Assembly: GCA_030158675.1 (NCBI GenBank)
Contig: JAOASL010000040.1
Coordinates: 75,249 to 139,248, forward strand
Reading direction: 5' to 3'
Length of the DNA stretch: 64,000 nucleotides
Origin: Burkholderiaceae bacterium
GTDB taxonomy: Bacteria > Pseudomonadota > Gammaproteobacteria > Burkholderiales > Burkholderiaceae_D
Shown here one piece after another: positions 54,810 through 64,000 of the stretch (position 1 is the first letter of the stretch; every line of letters begins with the position of its first letter). Under the pieces are notes generated by a model, which had not been told where the DNA came from, did no database searches, and worked only from the letters and a program-made list of their open reading frames with translations. A program made the translations under genes and the position numbers.

Positions 54810-55211
54810 CTAGTTTGCGGCCTTTTCTGGTACGTCTCGGGCGGTCGAGCCCTTGTATTCGATCAGCAGGCTAGCCGGTGCGATCAGCGGAATCCGCTTT
54901 TCATAGGCAAAGCTCGCCTGCATATTCTTGCCGCGGCCGCTGATCTGCAAATCCTTGCCAGCGATTGCATCGATGAAGCCGGCAGCGGCAAGCTTGTCAA
55001 ACGTCTTGCGCAGTTCGTCAGGCGTATTGGCAACTGCCGTGGAGGCCGCAACTGCCTTCTCGATAGCCCAGTATTCGAACAAGCTCGGGCCGGCACGCAT
55101 GCCGATCCAGCCGCCAGCGGCAAGCACCAGAAGCGTACAAAGGAAGCCAATCAGCGAAAAACCCTGCTGACCTTTGTCAGACCTGGTCCGGCTTGAATCG
55201 CTCCTGGTCAT
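54810..55211 (-). CDS. DUF4845-type single-pass membrane protein
   Basis: 133 residues. One transmembrane helix ([20 protein letters not shown]) and a small extracytoplasmic domain ([20 protein letters not shown]). Conserved between lepB and rnc in betaproteobacteria; function unknown. 4 bp from lepB and 11 bp from rnc. Confidence 0.9.
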   Translation of the reverse strand: MTRSDSSRTRSDKGQQGFSLIGFLCTLLVLAAGGWIGMRAGPSLFEYWAIEKAVAASTAVANTPDELRKTFDKLAAAGFIDAIAGKDLQISGRGKNMQASFAYEKRIPLIAPASLLIEYKGSTARDVPEKAAN

Positions 55212-55215
55212 GGAA

Positions 55216-56127
55216 TCAGTCGAAGCTGCCGATACGTTTCGGATGACTGAGGTTCATCCAGACAAAAAATGCCTTGCCGACAATGTTCTGGTCCGGCACA
55301 AAGCCCCAGTACCGGGAGTCGAGGCTGTTGTCGCGATTATCACCCATCATGAAGTATTGTCCAGCCGGCACGGTGCACTCGAATCCTTCGAGGTTATAGG
55401 TACACAGCTCGTGCTGCGGGAATTTATCAGGACTCGGAACGTAACCGGGCACCTTGTCGTCGTTCAGGATGTCATGCGTATGGCCAGCCAAACGCTCGCG
55501 ATAGCGCGCATAGTAGGCCAGACGGTCTTCATCCAGGTATTCAGGAAGTTGCTCATACACAACTTCTTTTCCGTTGATTGTCAAGCGCTTGTCTTTGTAC
55601 ACCACCTTGTCACCCGGAACCCCGACGACACGCTTGATGTAGTCAAGCGACGGATCTTTGGGAAATTTGAACACCATCACGTCGCCACGCGCAGGATTGT
55701 TAATTTCAAGAACTTTTTTATTAACAATCGGAAGGCGGATGCCATAGGTGAACTTGTTCACCAGGATCAGGTCACCGATTTGCAGGGTCGGCAACATCGA
55801 GCTGGAAGGAATCTTGAACGGCTCGAACAGGAAAGAGCGGAACACAAAAACAGCGGCAATCACCGGAAAGAAGCTGCCGGTATATGCAATCCAGGTGGGC
55901 GGCCGGTTCAGCTGTGCGGCCAGCATGGTGCGCGCATTCGTATCGGGCTTGACGCCACTCTCGGTCAGACGCGCGTGGCGTGAGTCGAACTCTGCCATTG
56001 CCGCCTCGGCTTCGCGGCGGCGCTTCGGTTCGAGGTGAAAACGGTCCAGTGTCCAGACGATGCCGGTGGCGACCGTCAGCAGCAGCAGGATCAGCGCAAA
56101 ATTGCCCAGTATTGATTGCAAAGTCAT
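55216..56127 (-). CDS. lepB: LepB, signal peptidase I
   Basis: 303 residues. Two N-terminal membrane segments (FALILLLLTVATGIVWTL; FFPVIAAVFVFRSFLF), catalytic Ser in KIPSSSMLPTL, catalytic Lys in DPSLDYIKRVVGVPGDKV, and box E GDNRDNSLDSRYWGFVP. Removes signal peptides in the periplasm. Adjoins lepA (next base). Confidence 0.97.
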   Translation of the reverse strand: MTLQSILGNFALILLLLTVATGIVWTLDRFHLEPKRRREAEAAMAEFDSRHARLTESGVKPDTNARTMLAAQLNRPPTWIAYTGSFFPVIAAVFVFRSFLFEPFKIPSSSMLPTLQIGDLILVNKFTYGIRLPIVNKKVLEINNPARGDVMVFKFPKDPSLDYIKRVVGVPGDKVVYKDKRLTINGKEVVYEQLPEYLDEDRLAYYARYRERLAGHTHDILNDDKVPGYVPSPDKFPQHELCTYNLEGFECTVPAGQYFMMGDNRDNSLDSRYWGFVPDQNIVGKAFFVWMNLSHPKRIGSFD

Positions 56128-57921
56128 TTATTTTTCTTCCACCTGGAGGATCGCAAGGAAAGCTTCCTGTGGTATCTCGACCGAGCCCACTTGTTTCATT
56201 CGTTTCTTGCCAGCCTTCTGCTTCTCGAGCAGTTTGCGTTTGCGCGAGATATCGCCGCCGTAGCACTTCGCCAGCACGTTCTTGCGCAGCGCCTTGACGT
56301 TCTCGCGCGAAATGATAGTCGAGCCGATCGCGGCCTGAATGGCGACATCGAACATCTGCCGCGGAATCAGCTCGCGCATCTTGGCAGCAACTGCACGTCC
56401 GCGGAACGGCGCGTTCGAGCGGTGCACGATGATTGCCAGCGCATCGACCTTCTCGCTATTGATCAGCATGTCGACCTTCACGACATCCGCAGCGCGATAT
56501 TCCTTGAATTCATAATCCATCGATGCGTAACCGCGCGAGATCGACTTCAGCCGGTCAAAGAAGTCCAGCACCACCTCACCCATCGGGATCTCGTAGGTCA
56601 GCTGCACTTGTTTGCCGTGGTAGCTCATGTTGATCTGCAAACCGCGTTTCTGCGTGCACAGCGTTATCACAGCGCCGACATATTCCTGCGGCATGTACAG
56701 ATTGACCGTGACGATCGGTTCGCGAATTTCCTCGATTTTCGACGGCTCCGGCATCTTCGACGGATTGTCGACCATCAGGATGGTGCCATCGCGCATCTGA
56801 ACCTCGTAGATCACCGTCGGCGCGGTGGTGATCAGGTCCATGTCGAATTCGCGCTCGAGACGTTCCTGCACGATCTCCATGTGCAGCAGTCCCAGGAAGC
56901 CGCAACGGAAACCGAAGCCGAGCGCCTGCGACACTTCGGGTTCGTACATCAGCGCGGCATCGTTCAGCTTGAGCTTCTCCAGCGAGTCTCGCAGCGCGTC
57001 ATACTGGTTGGCCTCGACCGGGAACAGGCCGGCGAACACCTGCGGCTGCACCTCCTTGAAACCGGGCAGCGGCTCGGATGCGGGCTTCGCTGCCAGCGTG
57101 ATGGTGTCGCCCACCTTCGCCGCCTTCAGTTCCTTGATGCCGGCGATGATGAAGCCTACCTGTCCTGCCGACAGCTCGTCGCGCGAGACAGACTTTGGCG
57201 TGAACACGCCGACGCTCTCGACCAGATGTTGCGAACCGGTCGCCATCAGCAGAATCTTGTCCTTCGGACGCAGGGTGCCGTTCTTCACGCGCACCAGCAT
57301 CACGACCCCGACGTAATTATCGAACCAGGAATCAACGATCAATGCTTGCAACGGCGCAGTCGGATCGCCCTGTGGCGCCGGCACCTTGGCGATCAGCGCT
57401 TCCAGCACGTCCTCGACGCCGAGACCTGTCTTGGCTGAGCAGTGGACGGCATCGCTGGCCTCGATGCCAATCACGTCTTCGATCTCAGTGATCGCATTAT
57501 CGGGATCGGCCGATGGGAGGTCGATCTTGTTCAGCACCGGCACGACTTCGACACCGAGATCCAGCGCCGTGTAGCAGTTGGCGACGGTCTGTGCTTCGAC
57601 ACCCTGGGAGGCGTCGACCACCAGCAACGCACCCTCGCAGGCCGACAGCGAGCGGCTGACTTCGTAGCTGAAGTCCACGTGGCCCGGGGTATCGATCAGG
57701 TTCAGGTTGTAGGTCTGGCCGTCGCGCGCCTTATAGCTCAGGGCTGCAGTCTGTGCCTTGATCGTGATGCCACGCTCGCGCTCGAGATCCATCGAGTCGA
57801 GCACTTGCGCTTCCATTTCGCGGTCCGACAGGCCGCCGCAAATCTGGATGATCCTGTCCGCGAGCGTTGATTTGCCGTGGTCGATGTGGGCGATGATGGA
57901 GAAATTACGAATGTGGACCAT
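56128..57921 (-). CDS. lepA: LepA / EF4, translational GTPase
   Basis: 597 residues from ATG 57921 (a TTG two codons upstream is possible). G1 [16 protein letters not shown]3 [17 protein letters not shown]4 [12 protein letters not shown], then EF-G-like domains and the unique C-terminal domain. It acts on stalled or mispositioned ribosomes and on 30S biogenesis. Head of the lepA-to-nagZ chain; a terminator lies just upstream. Confidence 0.97.
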   Translation of the reverse strand: MVHIRNFSIIAHIDHGKSTLADRIIQICGGLSDREMEAQVLDSMDLERERGITIKAQTAALSYKARDGQTYNLNLIDTPGHVDFSYEVSRSLSACEGALLVVDASQGVEAQTVANCYTALDLGVEVVPVLNKIDLPSADPDNAITEIEDVIGIEASDAVHCSAKTGLGVEDVLEALIAKVPAPQGDPTAPLQALIVDSWFDNYVGVVMLVRVKNGTLRPKDKILLMATGSQHLVESVGVFTPKSVSRDELSAGQVGFIIAGIKELKAAKVGDTITLAAKPASEPLPGFKEVQPQVFAGLFPVEANQYDALRDSLEKLKLNDAALMYEPEVSQALGFGFRCGFLGLLHMEIVQERLEREFDMDLITTAPTVIYEVQMRDGTILMVDNPSKMPEPSKIEEIREPIVTVNLYMPQEYVGAVITLCTQKRGLQINMSYHGKQVQLTYEIPMGEVVLDFFDRLKSISRGYASMDYEFKEYRAADVVKVDMLINSEKVDALAIIVHRSNAPFRGRAVAAKMRELIPRQMFDVAIQAAIGSTIISRENVKALRKNVLAKCYGGDISRKRKLLEKQKAGKKRMKQVGSVEIPQEAFLAILQVEEK

Positions 57922-57935
57922 TAACAAACTGGATA

Positions 57936-57962
57936 TAAAAAAAGCGCTCGGACGAGCGCCTT
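57936..57962 (-). terminator. Intrinsic terminator between the glutaredoxin-like gene and lepA
   Basis: On the minus strand GGCGCTCG-tc-CGAGCGC is followed by seven T. It sits 36 bp after the glutaredoxin-like stop and would end that transcript right before lepA. Confidence 0.85.
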
Positions 57963-57998
57963 AGGGGCCGGAGGGAACGATGACTCCCTCTTGTCTTT

Positions 57999-58298
57999 TC
58001 AGTCTTGGATTTTACCGGATTCAGGGGACGAAATACCGGAATCGCATCTGCTGCGAGCAAGGAAGTTACACACAACATTATCAATAAGATAATAATTACA
58101 CAACTGTTCGAGCGGCCGGCCGGGAACAGCGCCCATCAATACCGGCACCAGCTCGTCGTAGCGCACGACCAGCGCCGGGTCAGCGTCGACATCGACAACC
58201 ACGATCTGAAATTCATCACCCACCAGCGCCCGCAACGCCAGCAACATGTCTTCGCACAGATGGCACCAACTGCGGGAATAAAGAATGAAATGGGGCAT
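57999..58298 (-). CDS. Glutaredoxin-like (DUF836-type) thiol-disulphide protein
   Basis: 99 residues from ATG 58298. N-terminal HFILYSRSWCHLCEDMLLAL with a CxxC site (Cys12, Cys15) and the VVVDVDADPALVVRYDELVP segment of the glutaredoxin fold. Substrate unknown. It lies between mucD and lepA with hairpins on both sides, so it is probably its own transcription unit. Confidence 0.85.
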   Translation of the reverse strand: MPHFILYSRSWCHLCEDMLLALRALVGDEFQIVVVDVDADPALVVRYDELVPVLMGAVPGRPLEQLCNYYLIDNVVCNFLARSRCDSGISSPESGKIQD

Positions 58299-58360
58299 CA
58301 GCGTCGGCGGAAAATCGATCCTGGCAGGCTCAGAAACCGTGAACCGGCAGCCGGAAAACA

Positions 58361-58384
58361 ACGGGGCTGCCAGAGCAGCCCCGT
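58361..58384 (-). terminator. Stem-loop downstream of mucD
   Basis: ACGGGGCTGC and GCAGCCCCGT form a perfect 10-bp stem with a 4-nt loop; on the minus strand TGTTTTCC follows. It lies 18 bp after the mucD stop and would end the rpoE-rseA-rseB-mucD transcript. Confidence 0.65.
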
Positions 58385-58402
58385 TCGGCAAACAAAAAAC
58401 TC

Positions 58403-59899
58403 TTACGGTTGGGCCGGCTGGGTCGGCCGGACCGGTACAAACTGCGACGAGTCGCCACGACGCACCAGCAGCAGCGCATTACGCTTCGTATCGAGCTTGA
58501 CGACCAGCGCATTGAATTGCTTAGCGTCGCGAATGTCTGTGTTATTCAGACGCACAATCACGTCGCCGGGCTGCAGTCCCACCTGAGCGGCCGGCCCATC
58601 GACCTGCTCGACGAGCACACCGCCTTCAAGCCGCAGTTCCTGTTTCTGTGCATCGGTAAGTGTCGACACCACCAGGCCAAGCGCATTGGCCACCTGATCC
58701 GGCTTTTGCTTTTCCTCCTTCTTCCTGGCGATCTGGTCAGATTCCATCTCGGCGACCACCACTGACAGGTCGCGCTTCTGGCTCTTGCGCAGCACCGTCA
58801 ACACGGACTTCGAGCCCGGTTTGGTATTGCCTACCAGCCGCGGCAGGTCGCCGGATTTCTCGATCGTCTGACCGTTGAACGCGGTAATGATGTCACCCGC
58901 CTCGACGCCCGCCTTTTCCGCCGGGCTGCCCGGCTCGACCCGCCCAACCAGGGCACCTTGCGCCCGCGGCAGGCCCAGCGATTCGGCGACTTCCTTCGTC
59001 ACCTCACCGATCTGCACACCAATCCGCCCGCGAACCACGCGGCCAGCAGTCTTCAGCTGATCAGCCACGCGCATCGCCTCGCCAATCGGCACCGCGAACG
59101 AGATGCCCATGTAACCACCGGAACGGCTATAAATCTGAGAATTGATACCCACGACCTCGCCACGCATATTGATTAGCGGGCCACCCGAATTGCCCGGATT
59201 GACCGCAACATCCGTCTGGATCAGTGGCAGGTAGTCGCCGGTATCACGTTGATTCGCCGACACAATACCGGCGGTCACGGTGCTTTCCAGCCCGAACGGC
59301 GAGCCGATCGCAATCACCCATTCGCCGACGCGCAGCTTGCCCGAATCACCCATCGTCAGTCGCGGAAGATCCGTGCCTTCGATCTTGACCAGCGCGACAT
59401 CGGTACGGCGATCCGATCCAATGATCTTGGCCTTGAATTCACGCTTGTCGGTCAACGTGACGAACACTTCATCAGCACCTTCGACCACATGCGCGTTGGT
59501 CAGCACATACCCATCGCCTGAAATGATGAAACCGGAGCCGACACCCCGCGGCACCTGCTGCTCTTCCTGCTGCTGCGGCGGCAACGGCGCCTGCCGGCGA
59601 TTGCGCGGCTGCGGCGGCTGCTGACGCGGCGCCGGCTGGCCGAAGAAACGGCGGAAAAATTCCTGCATTTCTTCGTCTTCCGAATTTGTGCCAGGTTGCA
59701 TCTGCTTCTGGCGTTCCGTGGTTCGGATGTTCACCACGGCCGGGCCGACTTTGTCGACCAGGTCAGTAAAATCCGGCAATACGGCAGCTTGGGCATCGGA
59801 AGGTGTAGCTGCACCCAGGCCGAACGGCACGAACAACACAGCCGCTGTGGCAAAGACGGCGGCAGAGAGCTTGCGATTAAACATTTGTAAGGTCTTCAT
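58403..59899 (-). CDS. mucD: DegQ/MucD-type periplasmic serine protease
   Basis: 498 residues with a signal peptide (LSAAVFATAAVLFVPFGLGA / cleavage near AQA, residue 38). Trypsin-like triad His in LTNAHVVEGADEV, Asp in TDVALVKIEGTD, Ser in NPGNSGGPLINMRG, followed by two PDZ domains (QIGEVTKEVAESLGL; LRLEGGVLVEQVDG). Envelope protein quality control; co-transcribed with the sigma-E regulators, 6 bp after rseB. Confidence 0.96.
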   Translation of the reverse strand: MKTLQMFNRKLSAAVFATAAVLFVPFGLGAATPSDAQAAVLPDFTDLVDKVGPAVVNIRTTERQKQMQPGTNSEDEEMQEFFRRFFGQPAPRQQPPQPRNRRQAPLPPQQQEEQQVPRGVGSGFIISGDGYVLTNAHVVEGADEVFVTLTDKREFKAKIIGSDRRTDVALVKIEGTDLPRLTMGDSGKLRVGEWVIAIGSPFGLESTVTAGIVSANQRDTGDYLPLIQTDVAVNPGNSGGPLINMRGEVVGINSQIYSRSGGYMGISFAVPIGEAMRVADQLKTAGRVVRGRIGVQIGEVTKEVAESLGLPRAQGALVGRVEPGSPAEKAGVEAGDIITAFNGQTIEKSGDLPRLVGNTKPGSKSVLTVLRKSQKRDLSVVVAEMESDQIARKKEEKQKPDQVANALGLVVSTLTDAQKQELRLEGGVLVEQVDGPAAQVGLQPGDVIVRLNNTDIRDAKQFNALVVKLDTKRNALLLVRRGDSSQFVPVRPTQPAQP

Positions 59900-59905
59900 G
59901 AGCCT

Positions 59906-60874
59906 CTATCGGGGGAAAGTTTGAGCAATTTCAATGGCGTCGGCCACCTGCCGGATCGCCACCATTGGCACATCCCCAACAATGGTAAGCCAAAATTTCC
60001 CATGTCGCTTGCCGACCATATTGAGCGCGCCAAGCCGCAACGGCAACAGGCTGCGCTCGGCCGACCAAGGCTCGACGAAAACCGACAATGATGACAATCC
60101 ATTTGAATAAAGTATTTGCCCGACATCGCGTGACGCGCCGTTCGCATCCATCAGGCGCCGCGACGAAGTCGCCACCCGTATAAAACCGGCCGGCACCCAT
60201 CTCAACCGCCAGGACGACAGATCGATCGGCCGGACCTCGGTATGGTCGATATGCCAGCTGCGCGTACTGCCAGCAGCCGGCTTCAGTAAGGCGCGCGGCA
60301 CGCTGCCAACCAGTACTTGCCGGAATCCGACCTGTTCAATGACCTCGCCGTTTTCGCTGACCGTTTGTGCGCGTAACAGCAGCCCGGTCGTCCGGTCGAA
60401 CCAGAAGCGGTGGCTGTAATGGAAAACATCGCGCGTATCGAGCGCCACTGCCAGCGTTTCGCGACCCGCCACCGGATCGCTCGCGAAACGACGGGTCAGA
60501 TACTGACGCTCGAACTCAGGTCGAGACAAGGGCGGCAATGCAGGAAAGCGCGCCTCCGAAGAATGGCGCTCGATGAGCAGGCGCCGCTGCCGCCGCAGGT
60601 AAATCAGGGTTTCTGCGCCACGTCGCAGCGATTCACGCGGCTCACCGTCAAGACTTTCCAGTCGCTCTTGCTCCGGCGTGCCAGAGCCGACATGGACGAT
60701 ACGTGTATGACTGACCTCCAGTCCGCGCTGCAGGATGAATTCGCCACGGTAGTCGAGCTGTTGTGCGGCCTGGCGTGCGCGCTCAAGCGCCGCGAAAACG
60801 CCTTCGGTGCCGGCGACGGCCTGCGCGTCGCTGCCGACAACGATGCCGATCCAGAGGCAAACTGCGCGCCACAT
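59906..60874 (-). CDS. rseB: RseB/MucB, periplasmic sensor that shields RseA
   Basis: 322 residues from ATG 60874 (start MWRAVCLWIGIVVG, signal peptide, cleavage near AQA). Two-lobed LolA-like fold with DYRGEFILQRGLEVSHTRIV and FWFDRTTGLLLRAQTVSENG. It binds mislocalised outer-membrane components and protects RseA from cleavage. Starts 4 bp after the rseA stop. Confidence 0.93.
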   Translation of the reverse strand: MWRAVCLWIGIVVGSDAQAVAGTEGVFAALERARQAAQQLDYRGEFILQRGLEVSHTRIVHVGSGTPEQERLESLDGEPRESLRRGAETLIYLRRQRRLLIERHSSEARFPALPPLSRPEFERQYLTRRFASDPVAGRETLAVALDTRDVFHYSHRFWFDRTTGLLLRAQTVSENGEVIEQVGFRQVLVGSVPRALLKPAAGSTRSWHIDHTEVRPIDLSSWRLRWVPAGFIRVATSSRRLMDANGASRDVGQILYSNGLSSLSVFVEPWSAERSLLPLRLGALNMVGKRHGKFWLTIVGDVPMVAIRQVADAIEIAQTFPR

Positions 60875-60878
60875 AAAG

Positions 60879-61430
60879 TCAGCGCGTGCGACTGTCGTCG
60901 AGCACGACAGGACGTGCAAGCGGTGCCGCGCCATACAGCGCCGGATTGGCACTCTGGTGCAGCCGGATGTAGTCAGCCACCCCGGCCTGCGCTACCGCCG
61001 TCGCGCCACCAGCCGCCGCCAGCTCCATACCCTGCGATACACGGGCATGGCCTGCCACCTGCACCATGCCGCCGTCGCGTACAGCACGGTCGCCGAACAT
61101 GTCCGGCGCGATGAAAAACCCCACCCCGGCTGCCGCCATGGCGGCCACCGCAGTCGGCCAGCCACCGAATCTGCTCAGCAGGCTGCGCTTCGGCGCCAGC
61201 AGCGCCGGTTCAGCAGCAAGGCGTTCAGCAAAGCGCGCGCTGAAATCTGAGCGCATCGGAACCGCCATATCCTCACTCCGGAGCGCGTCGCCGATCTGCT
61301 GATAGCGGTCCCAGACGGCTCGAAGCTCAGGGGCATTCAGTTGCGCGAGAATTTGTCTGGCCTGTGCGCCTTCCAGCTCACCGTCGGCCAGCGCCGACAC
61401 CTGCTCTCTTGTTTTTTCACCGCTGTCCAT
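60879..61430 (-). CDS. rseA: RseA/MucA, anti-sigma-E factor
   Basis: 183 residues. N-terminal sigma-binding part (TREQVSALADGELEGAQARQ / ILAQL; VWDRYQQIGDALRS), one transmembrane helix (WPTAVAAMAAAGVGFFIA, about 92-110) and a periplasmic tail. Proteolysis releases sigma-E. 53 bp after rpoE. Confidence 0.94.
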   Translation of the reverse strand: MDSGEKTREQVSALADGELEGAQARQILAQLNAPELRAVWDRYQQIGDALRSEDMAVPMRSDFSARFAERLAAEPALLAPKRSLLSRFGGWPTAVAAMAAAGVGFFIAPDMFGDRAVRDGGMVQVAGHARVSQGMELAAAGGATAVAQAGVADYIRLHQSANPALYGAAPLARPVVLDDSRTR

Positions 61431-61483
61431 CGTGCTCCCTGCCTTTGCGATTTCGTTGTTAATAACTGTTTTGTACGACGCCT

Positions 61484-62086
61484 TTACCAGCGCTTGTTAA
61501 TTGCCGTGTCGAGCAGAGGCCGGAGCTTTTCCGCGATCGCCTCGCGCGCACGAAAAATCCGGCTGCGCACGGTGCCGATCGGGCAGCCCATGGCTGCAGC
61601 AATCTCATCGTAGCTCAGGCCCTCGATCTCCCTCAAGGTGATCGCCATCCTCAACTCCTCCGGCAGTGCCTCCATCGCCACATTGACCGTCTCCGCAATC
61701 TGCTTTGTTGCCAGCATGGATTCGGGTGTGTTGATATCCCTGAGATGCTCTCCGTCATCAAAAGTTTCCGCCTCTTCAGCATCTGCCTCGGTCGATGTCG
61801 GTGCGCGCCTTCCCTGTGTGACCAGATAATTCTTGGCCGTATTGATCCCGATCCGGTAGAGCCAGGTGTAAAACGCTGAATCACCGCGAAACTGCGGCAG
61901 TGCCCGATATGCTTTGATGAAAGCTTCCTGTACGACATCCTCTGCTTCGGCCTGATCGCGCACCAGCCGTGATACCAGCCGCATCAGTTTGCGCTGGTAT
62001 TTCGACACCAAAAGCTCGAATGCCTTCCTGTCGCCGTGTTGGACGCGATCAACCAGCAGCTGATCTATGTCGCGTTCTGTCGTCAA
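61484..62086 (-). CDS. rpoE: RpoE, ECF sigma factor sigma-E
   Basis: 200 residues from a TTG at 62086 with AGGA 8 nt upstream; a further upstream start reads through unlikely sequence. Region 2 (LMRLVSRLVRDQAEAEDVVQ / EAFIKAYRALPQFRGDSAFY) and region 4 (LREIEGLSYDEIAAAMGCPI / GTVRSRIFRAREAI) are canonical. Controls the envelope-stress response, regulated by RseA and RseB. Confidence 0.95.
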   Translation of the reverse strand: MTTERDIDQLLVDRVQHGDRKAFELLVSKYQRKLMRLVSRLVRDQAEAEDVVQEAFIKAYRALPQFRGDSAFYTWLYRIGINTAKNYLVTQGRRAPTSTEADAEEAETFDDGEHLRDINTPESMLATKQIAETVNVAMEALPEELRMAITLREIEGLSYDEIAAAMGCPIGTVRSRIFRAREAIAEKLRPLLDTAINKRW

Positions 62087-62295
62087 TCCCGGATTCCTCG
62101 TGCTCGTGCAACGCGCGGGCAGCCTGTGACCAGGCAAACGTGGTCGCAGACGTCAAGCTGAAGTGAAATAAAGCGCGGGTTATGAGCAGTCGATGCAGGA
62201 AATTTACGGCGTGCGCACTACGCACAACGCGTGTCTCCGCTCAGGGCTGCCATCCTGACCCTTGTCTCGGCTTTCTTATCAGCGCTTCCCAAGTC

Positions 62296-62323
62296 GTTGA
62301 CTGAGTGAAATTTAAAAAGTTCA
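62296..62323 (-). promoter_or_regulatory. Possible sigma-E promoter for the rpoE operon
   Basis: Minus strand: TGAACTT (62323-62317), about 16-nt spacer, TCAA (within 62300-62297; GTCAA including 62301). This resembles the sigma-E consensus GGAACTT-N16-TCAAA. It lies immediately after the ygfX-like stop; the leader to the rpoE start would be about 200 nt. Confidence 0.45.
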
Positions 62324-62324
62324 A

Positions 62325-62828
62325 TCAGCCGGGAGGGGCAATATCGGCAGGCTGCGCTGCAGGCGATGAATGATTTGCCGCCACCCAAAGGCAGGCGACG
62401 GACAATGCGTGGAACGTGTCGCTGTCCACGCTATCGGGAAATATAAGCAGCGTGATCACACGAGTTGACCGCGTCTGCAAGCGAAGCACTAGCAGCAATG
62501 ACCAGAACGTCGAGCCTCTCAGCAATTGAACCACCTCGCCGTCGCGGACCGATCTGTGAATCATGTCAGCAGCAGCGTCGGGACTAGTGTCAACCAATCG
62601 GATTTGCCCGATTCCGGATACATCAATACGAAGGGCATTTCTTCGCGCGAGAGGGAACAAACTGATGGAGGTACCCGCCAGCGCGCAAGCGATGGCCAGC
62701 GCATGATGCAACATCGAGCCGCCATAATGGAGAAGCAAGGCGGCGGCATACAGCATGAAGCCCATAGCCAGCAAGGCAAGCGCGAACAGCCGGGATGGAC
62801 GGACGATCGCCGAGACGGCGATGCTCAT
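62325..62828 (-). CDS. YgfX-like small membrane protein
   Basis: 167 residues. Two adjacent hydrophobic helices near the N-terminus (LFALALLAMGFMLYAAALLL; HALAIACALAGTSISLFPLA) followed by a soluble domain with VQLLRGSTFWSLLLVLRL, the layout of YgfX/CptA proteins. Position between fabF and rpoE is seen in other Burkholderiales. Family placement is tentative; function unknown. Confidence 0.75.
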   Translation of the reverse strand: MSIAVSAIVRPSRLFALALLAMGFMLYAAALLLHYGGSMLHHALAIACALAGTSISLFPLARRNALRIDVSGIGQIRLVDTSPDAAADMIHRSVRDGEVVQLLRGSTFWSLLLVLRLQTRSTRVITLLIFPDSVDSDTFHALSVACLWVAANHSSPAAQPADIAPPG

Positions 62829-62839
62829 CAGGAAAAGAA

Positions 62840-62884
62840 GAAAAAAAAGCTACACGCCGTTCGAAGCCTCAGCATCGGACGGCG
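62840..62884 (-). terminator. Possible terminator downstream of fabF
   Basis: Minus strand CGCCGT and ACGGCG form a stem with an 18-nt loop, followed by TGTAGC and eight T. It lies just after the fabF stop. The long loop and 6-bp spacer before the T-run make it imperfect. Confidence 0.4.
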
Positions 62885-62892
62885 CGCGGGAA

Positions 62893-64000
62893 TCAGGCCT
62901 TGGAGAAAATCAGCGTTCCGTTGGTACCGCCGAAACCAAACGAATTTTTCACGGCAATATTGATCGGCATGTCACGCGCAGTGTTCGCGCAATAGTCGAG
63001 ATCGCAATTCGGATCCTGATTGAAAATATTGATGGTCGGCGGTGACTTTTGCTGATGCACGGCGAGCACCGTGAACACCGACTCGAGTCCGCCTGCGCCA
63101 CCCAGCAGGTGACCTGTCATCGACTTGGTCGAGTTGACGACAATTTTCTTCGCATGGTCGCCGAGTGCACGCTTGATCGCCACGGTTTCCGCCACATCGC
63201 CCAGTGGCGTGGAGGTGCCATGCGCGTTCACGTAGTTGACCTGGTCGGCATTGATGCCGGCATTGCGCATCGCCGACAGCATGCAACGGCGTGCGCCGTC
63301 ACCATCTTCAAGCGGGGCGGTCATGTGATGCGCATCAGCACTCATGCCAAAGCCGAGTAATTCCGCGTAGATCTTTGCGCCACGCGCCTTCGCATGTTCG
63401 TACTCTTCGAGCACCATCACGCCGGCACCCTCGCCCAGCACGAAGCCGTCGCGGTCCTTGTCCCACGGACGAGATGCGGTGGCCGGATCGTCATTGCGTG
63501 ACGACAGCGCACGGGCCGCGGCAAAACCACCCACGCCCAGCGGCGACACCGTCGATTCGGCACCACCCGCGATCATCACGTCGGCATCGCCGTACTCGAT
63601 CATGCGACCGGCTTCACCGATGCAATGCAGACCGGTAGTGCAAGCGGTGACAATCGCGAGGTTCGGACCCTTGAGTCCGTATTTGATCGACAGGTGGCCA
63701 GAGATCATATTGATGATCGAAGCCGGCACGAAGAATGGGCTGATGCGGCGCGGTCCGCGCTTGGTCAGCTCCGCATGGGTCTCTTCGATCATCGGCAGGC
63801 CGCCGATACCCGAACCCACCAGTACACCAATGCGCTCTGCGTTAGCCTCAGTGACTTCCAAGCCGCTGTCCTGCATCGCCTGCATGCCCGCAGCCATACC
63901 GTAGTGGATGAAGGTATCCATGTGGCGCGCTTCCTTGGCGGGGATGTAATCCTCGATCTTGAAGCCCTTCACCTCACCGGCGAAGGTGGTCGAAAACGCG
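62893..64000 (-). CDS. fabF: FabF, beta-ketoacyl-ACP synthase II, 3' part (5' end outside window)
   Basis: 369 codons present; the frame stays open to the right edge ([20 protein letters not shown]), so the first about 45 residues are missing. Catalytic Cys in [20 protein letters not shown], His in [12 protein letters not shown] and [19 protein letters not shown], and the C-terminal [14 protein letters not shown] are intact. Elongates fatty acyl-ACP. A GTG at 63972 is internal, not the start. Confidence 0.97.
   Translation of the reverse strand, partial: AFSTTFAGEVKGFKIEDYIPAKEARHMDTFIHYGMAAGMQAMQDSGLEVTEANAERIGVLVGSGIGGLPMIEETHAELTKRGPRRISPFFVPASIINMISGHLSIKYGLKGPNLAIVTACTTGLHCIGEAGRMIEYGDADVMIAGGAESTVSPLGVGGFAAARALSSRNDDPATASRPWDKDRDGFVLGEGAGVMVLEEYEHAKARGAKIYAELLGFGMSADAHHMTAPLEDGDGARRCMLSAMRNAGINADQVNYVNAHGTSTPLGDVAETVAIKRALGDHAKKIVVNSTKSMTGHLLGGAGGLESVFTVLAVHQQKSPPTINIFNQDPNCDLDYCANTARDMPINIAVKNSFGFGGTNGTLIFSKA

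Noticed and set aside
56116-57438. 440-codon open frame antisense to lepA
   Set aside because: Covered by lepA, His/Gln/Arg-rich translation with no domain.
62170-62190. GCCGTAAA-like sequence on the minus strand in the rpoE leader, as a sigma-28 promoter
   Set aside because: No TAAA at the required distance, and rpoE is not a flagellar gene.
1-64000. CRISPR arrays, insertion sequences or prophage
   Set aside because: No regularly spaced repeats, transposase, integrase or phage structural gene could be recognised anywhere in the window.

Overview
The window is a contiguous, gene-dense, GC-rich piece of a betaproteobacterial chromosome. The flagellar master regulator FlhDC, the conserved housekeeping order lepA-lepB-DUF4845-rnc-era-recO-pdxJ-acpS-nagZ, the uvrC-pgsA-tRNA(Gly)-tRNA(Cys)-tRNA(Leu) block and the fabF-ygfX-rpoE-rseA-rseB-mucD block together point to Burkholderiales, most likely an Oxalobacteraceae-type organism. 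That placement is inference from gene order and protein character; no database search was possible.

Layout. Positions 1-1101 hold the 3' end of an RTX-repeat (calcium-binding, probably secreted) protein. About 1.1-44.8 kb is one very large motility locus. It has (i) fliE (-) divergent from fliFGHIJKLMNOPQR (+), the MS ring, C ring and export apparatus; (ii) flgBCDEFGHIJKL (-), the rod, hook, P/L rings and hook-filament junction; (iii) flgA, flgM, flgN (+), the P-ring chaperone, anti-sigma-28 and junction chaperone; (iv) an uncharacterised lipoprotein gene; (v) flhB-flhA-flhF-flhG-fliA-motC-motD (-), the export gate, flagellar placement proteins, sigma-28 and a second stator pair; (vi) cheY-cheZ (-); and (vii) motA-motB-orf118-cheY-like-cheA-cheW-mcp-cheB plus flhDC (-). 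The filament genes (fliC, fliD, fliS) and the methyltransferase gene cheR are not in the window.

Regulation readable from the sequence. Candidate sigma-28 (FliA) promoters of the form TAAA-N15-GCCG lie before flgM, flgKL and motA, with weaker ones before cheY and cheW. FlhDC is encoded in the same locus. The logic is the usual cascade: FlhDC turns on basal-body operons and fliA, FlgM holds FliA until the hook is complete, then flgKL, motAB and chemotaxis genes are transcribed.

From 45 kb the window changes to general genes: an MscS-type channel, a BrnT/BrnA toxin-antitoxin pair with a palindrome over its -10 box, three tRNA genes, then the pgsA/uvrC and nagZ-to-lepA housekeeping blocks. Next come a small glutaredoxin-like gene, the envelope-stress operon rpoE-rseA-rseB-mucD with a plausible sigma-E autoregulatory promoter, a YgfX-like membrane protein and the 3' part of fabF running off the right edge.

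Most unusual features. A single AT-richer gene inserted between cheY and cheB encodes an F-box-like protein with a serine-rich N-terminus, a eukaryote-type ubiquitin-ligase adaptor motif inside a bacterial chemotaxis locus. A 118-residue protein between motB and cheA carries the D-x-x-x-Q spacing of the CheZ phosphatase active site. The FlhG homologue has lost its P-loop. The receptor keeps a CheR-docking tail although cheR is absent here. No insertion sequence, prophage or CRISPR array was seen.
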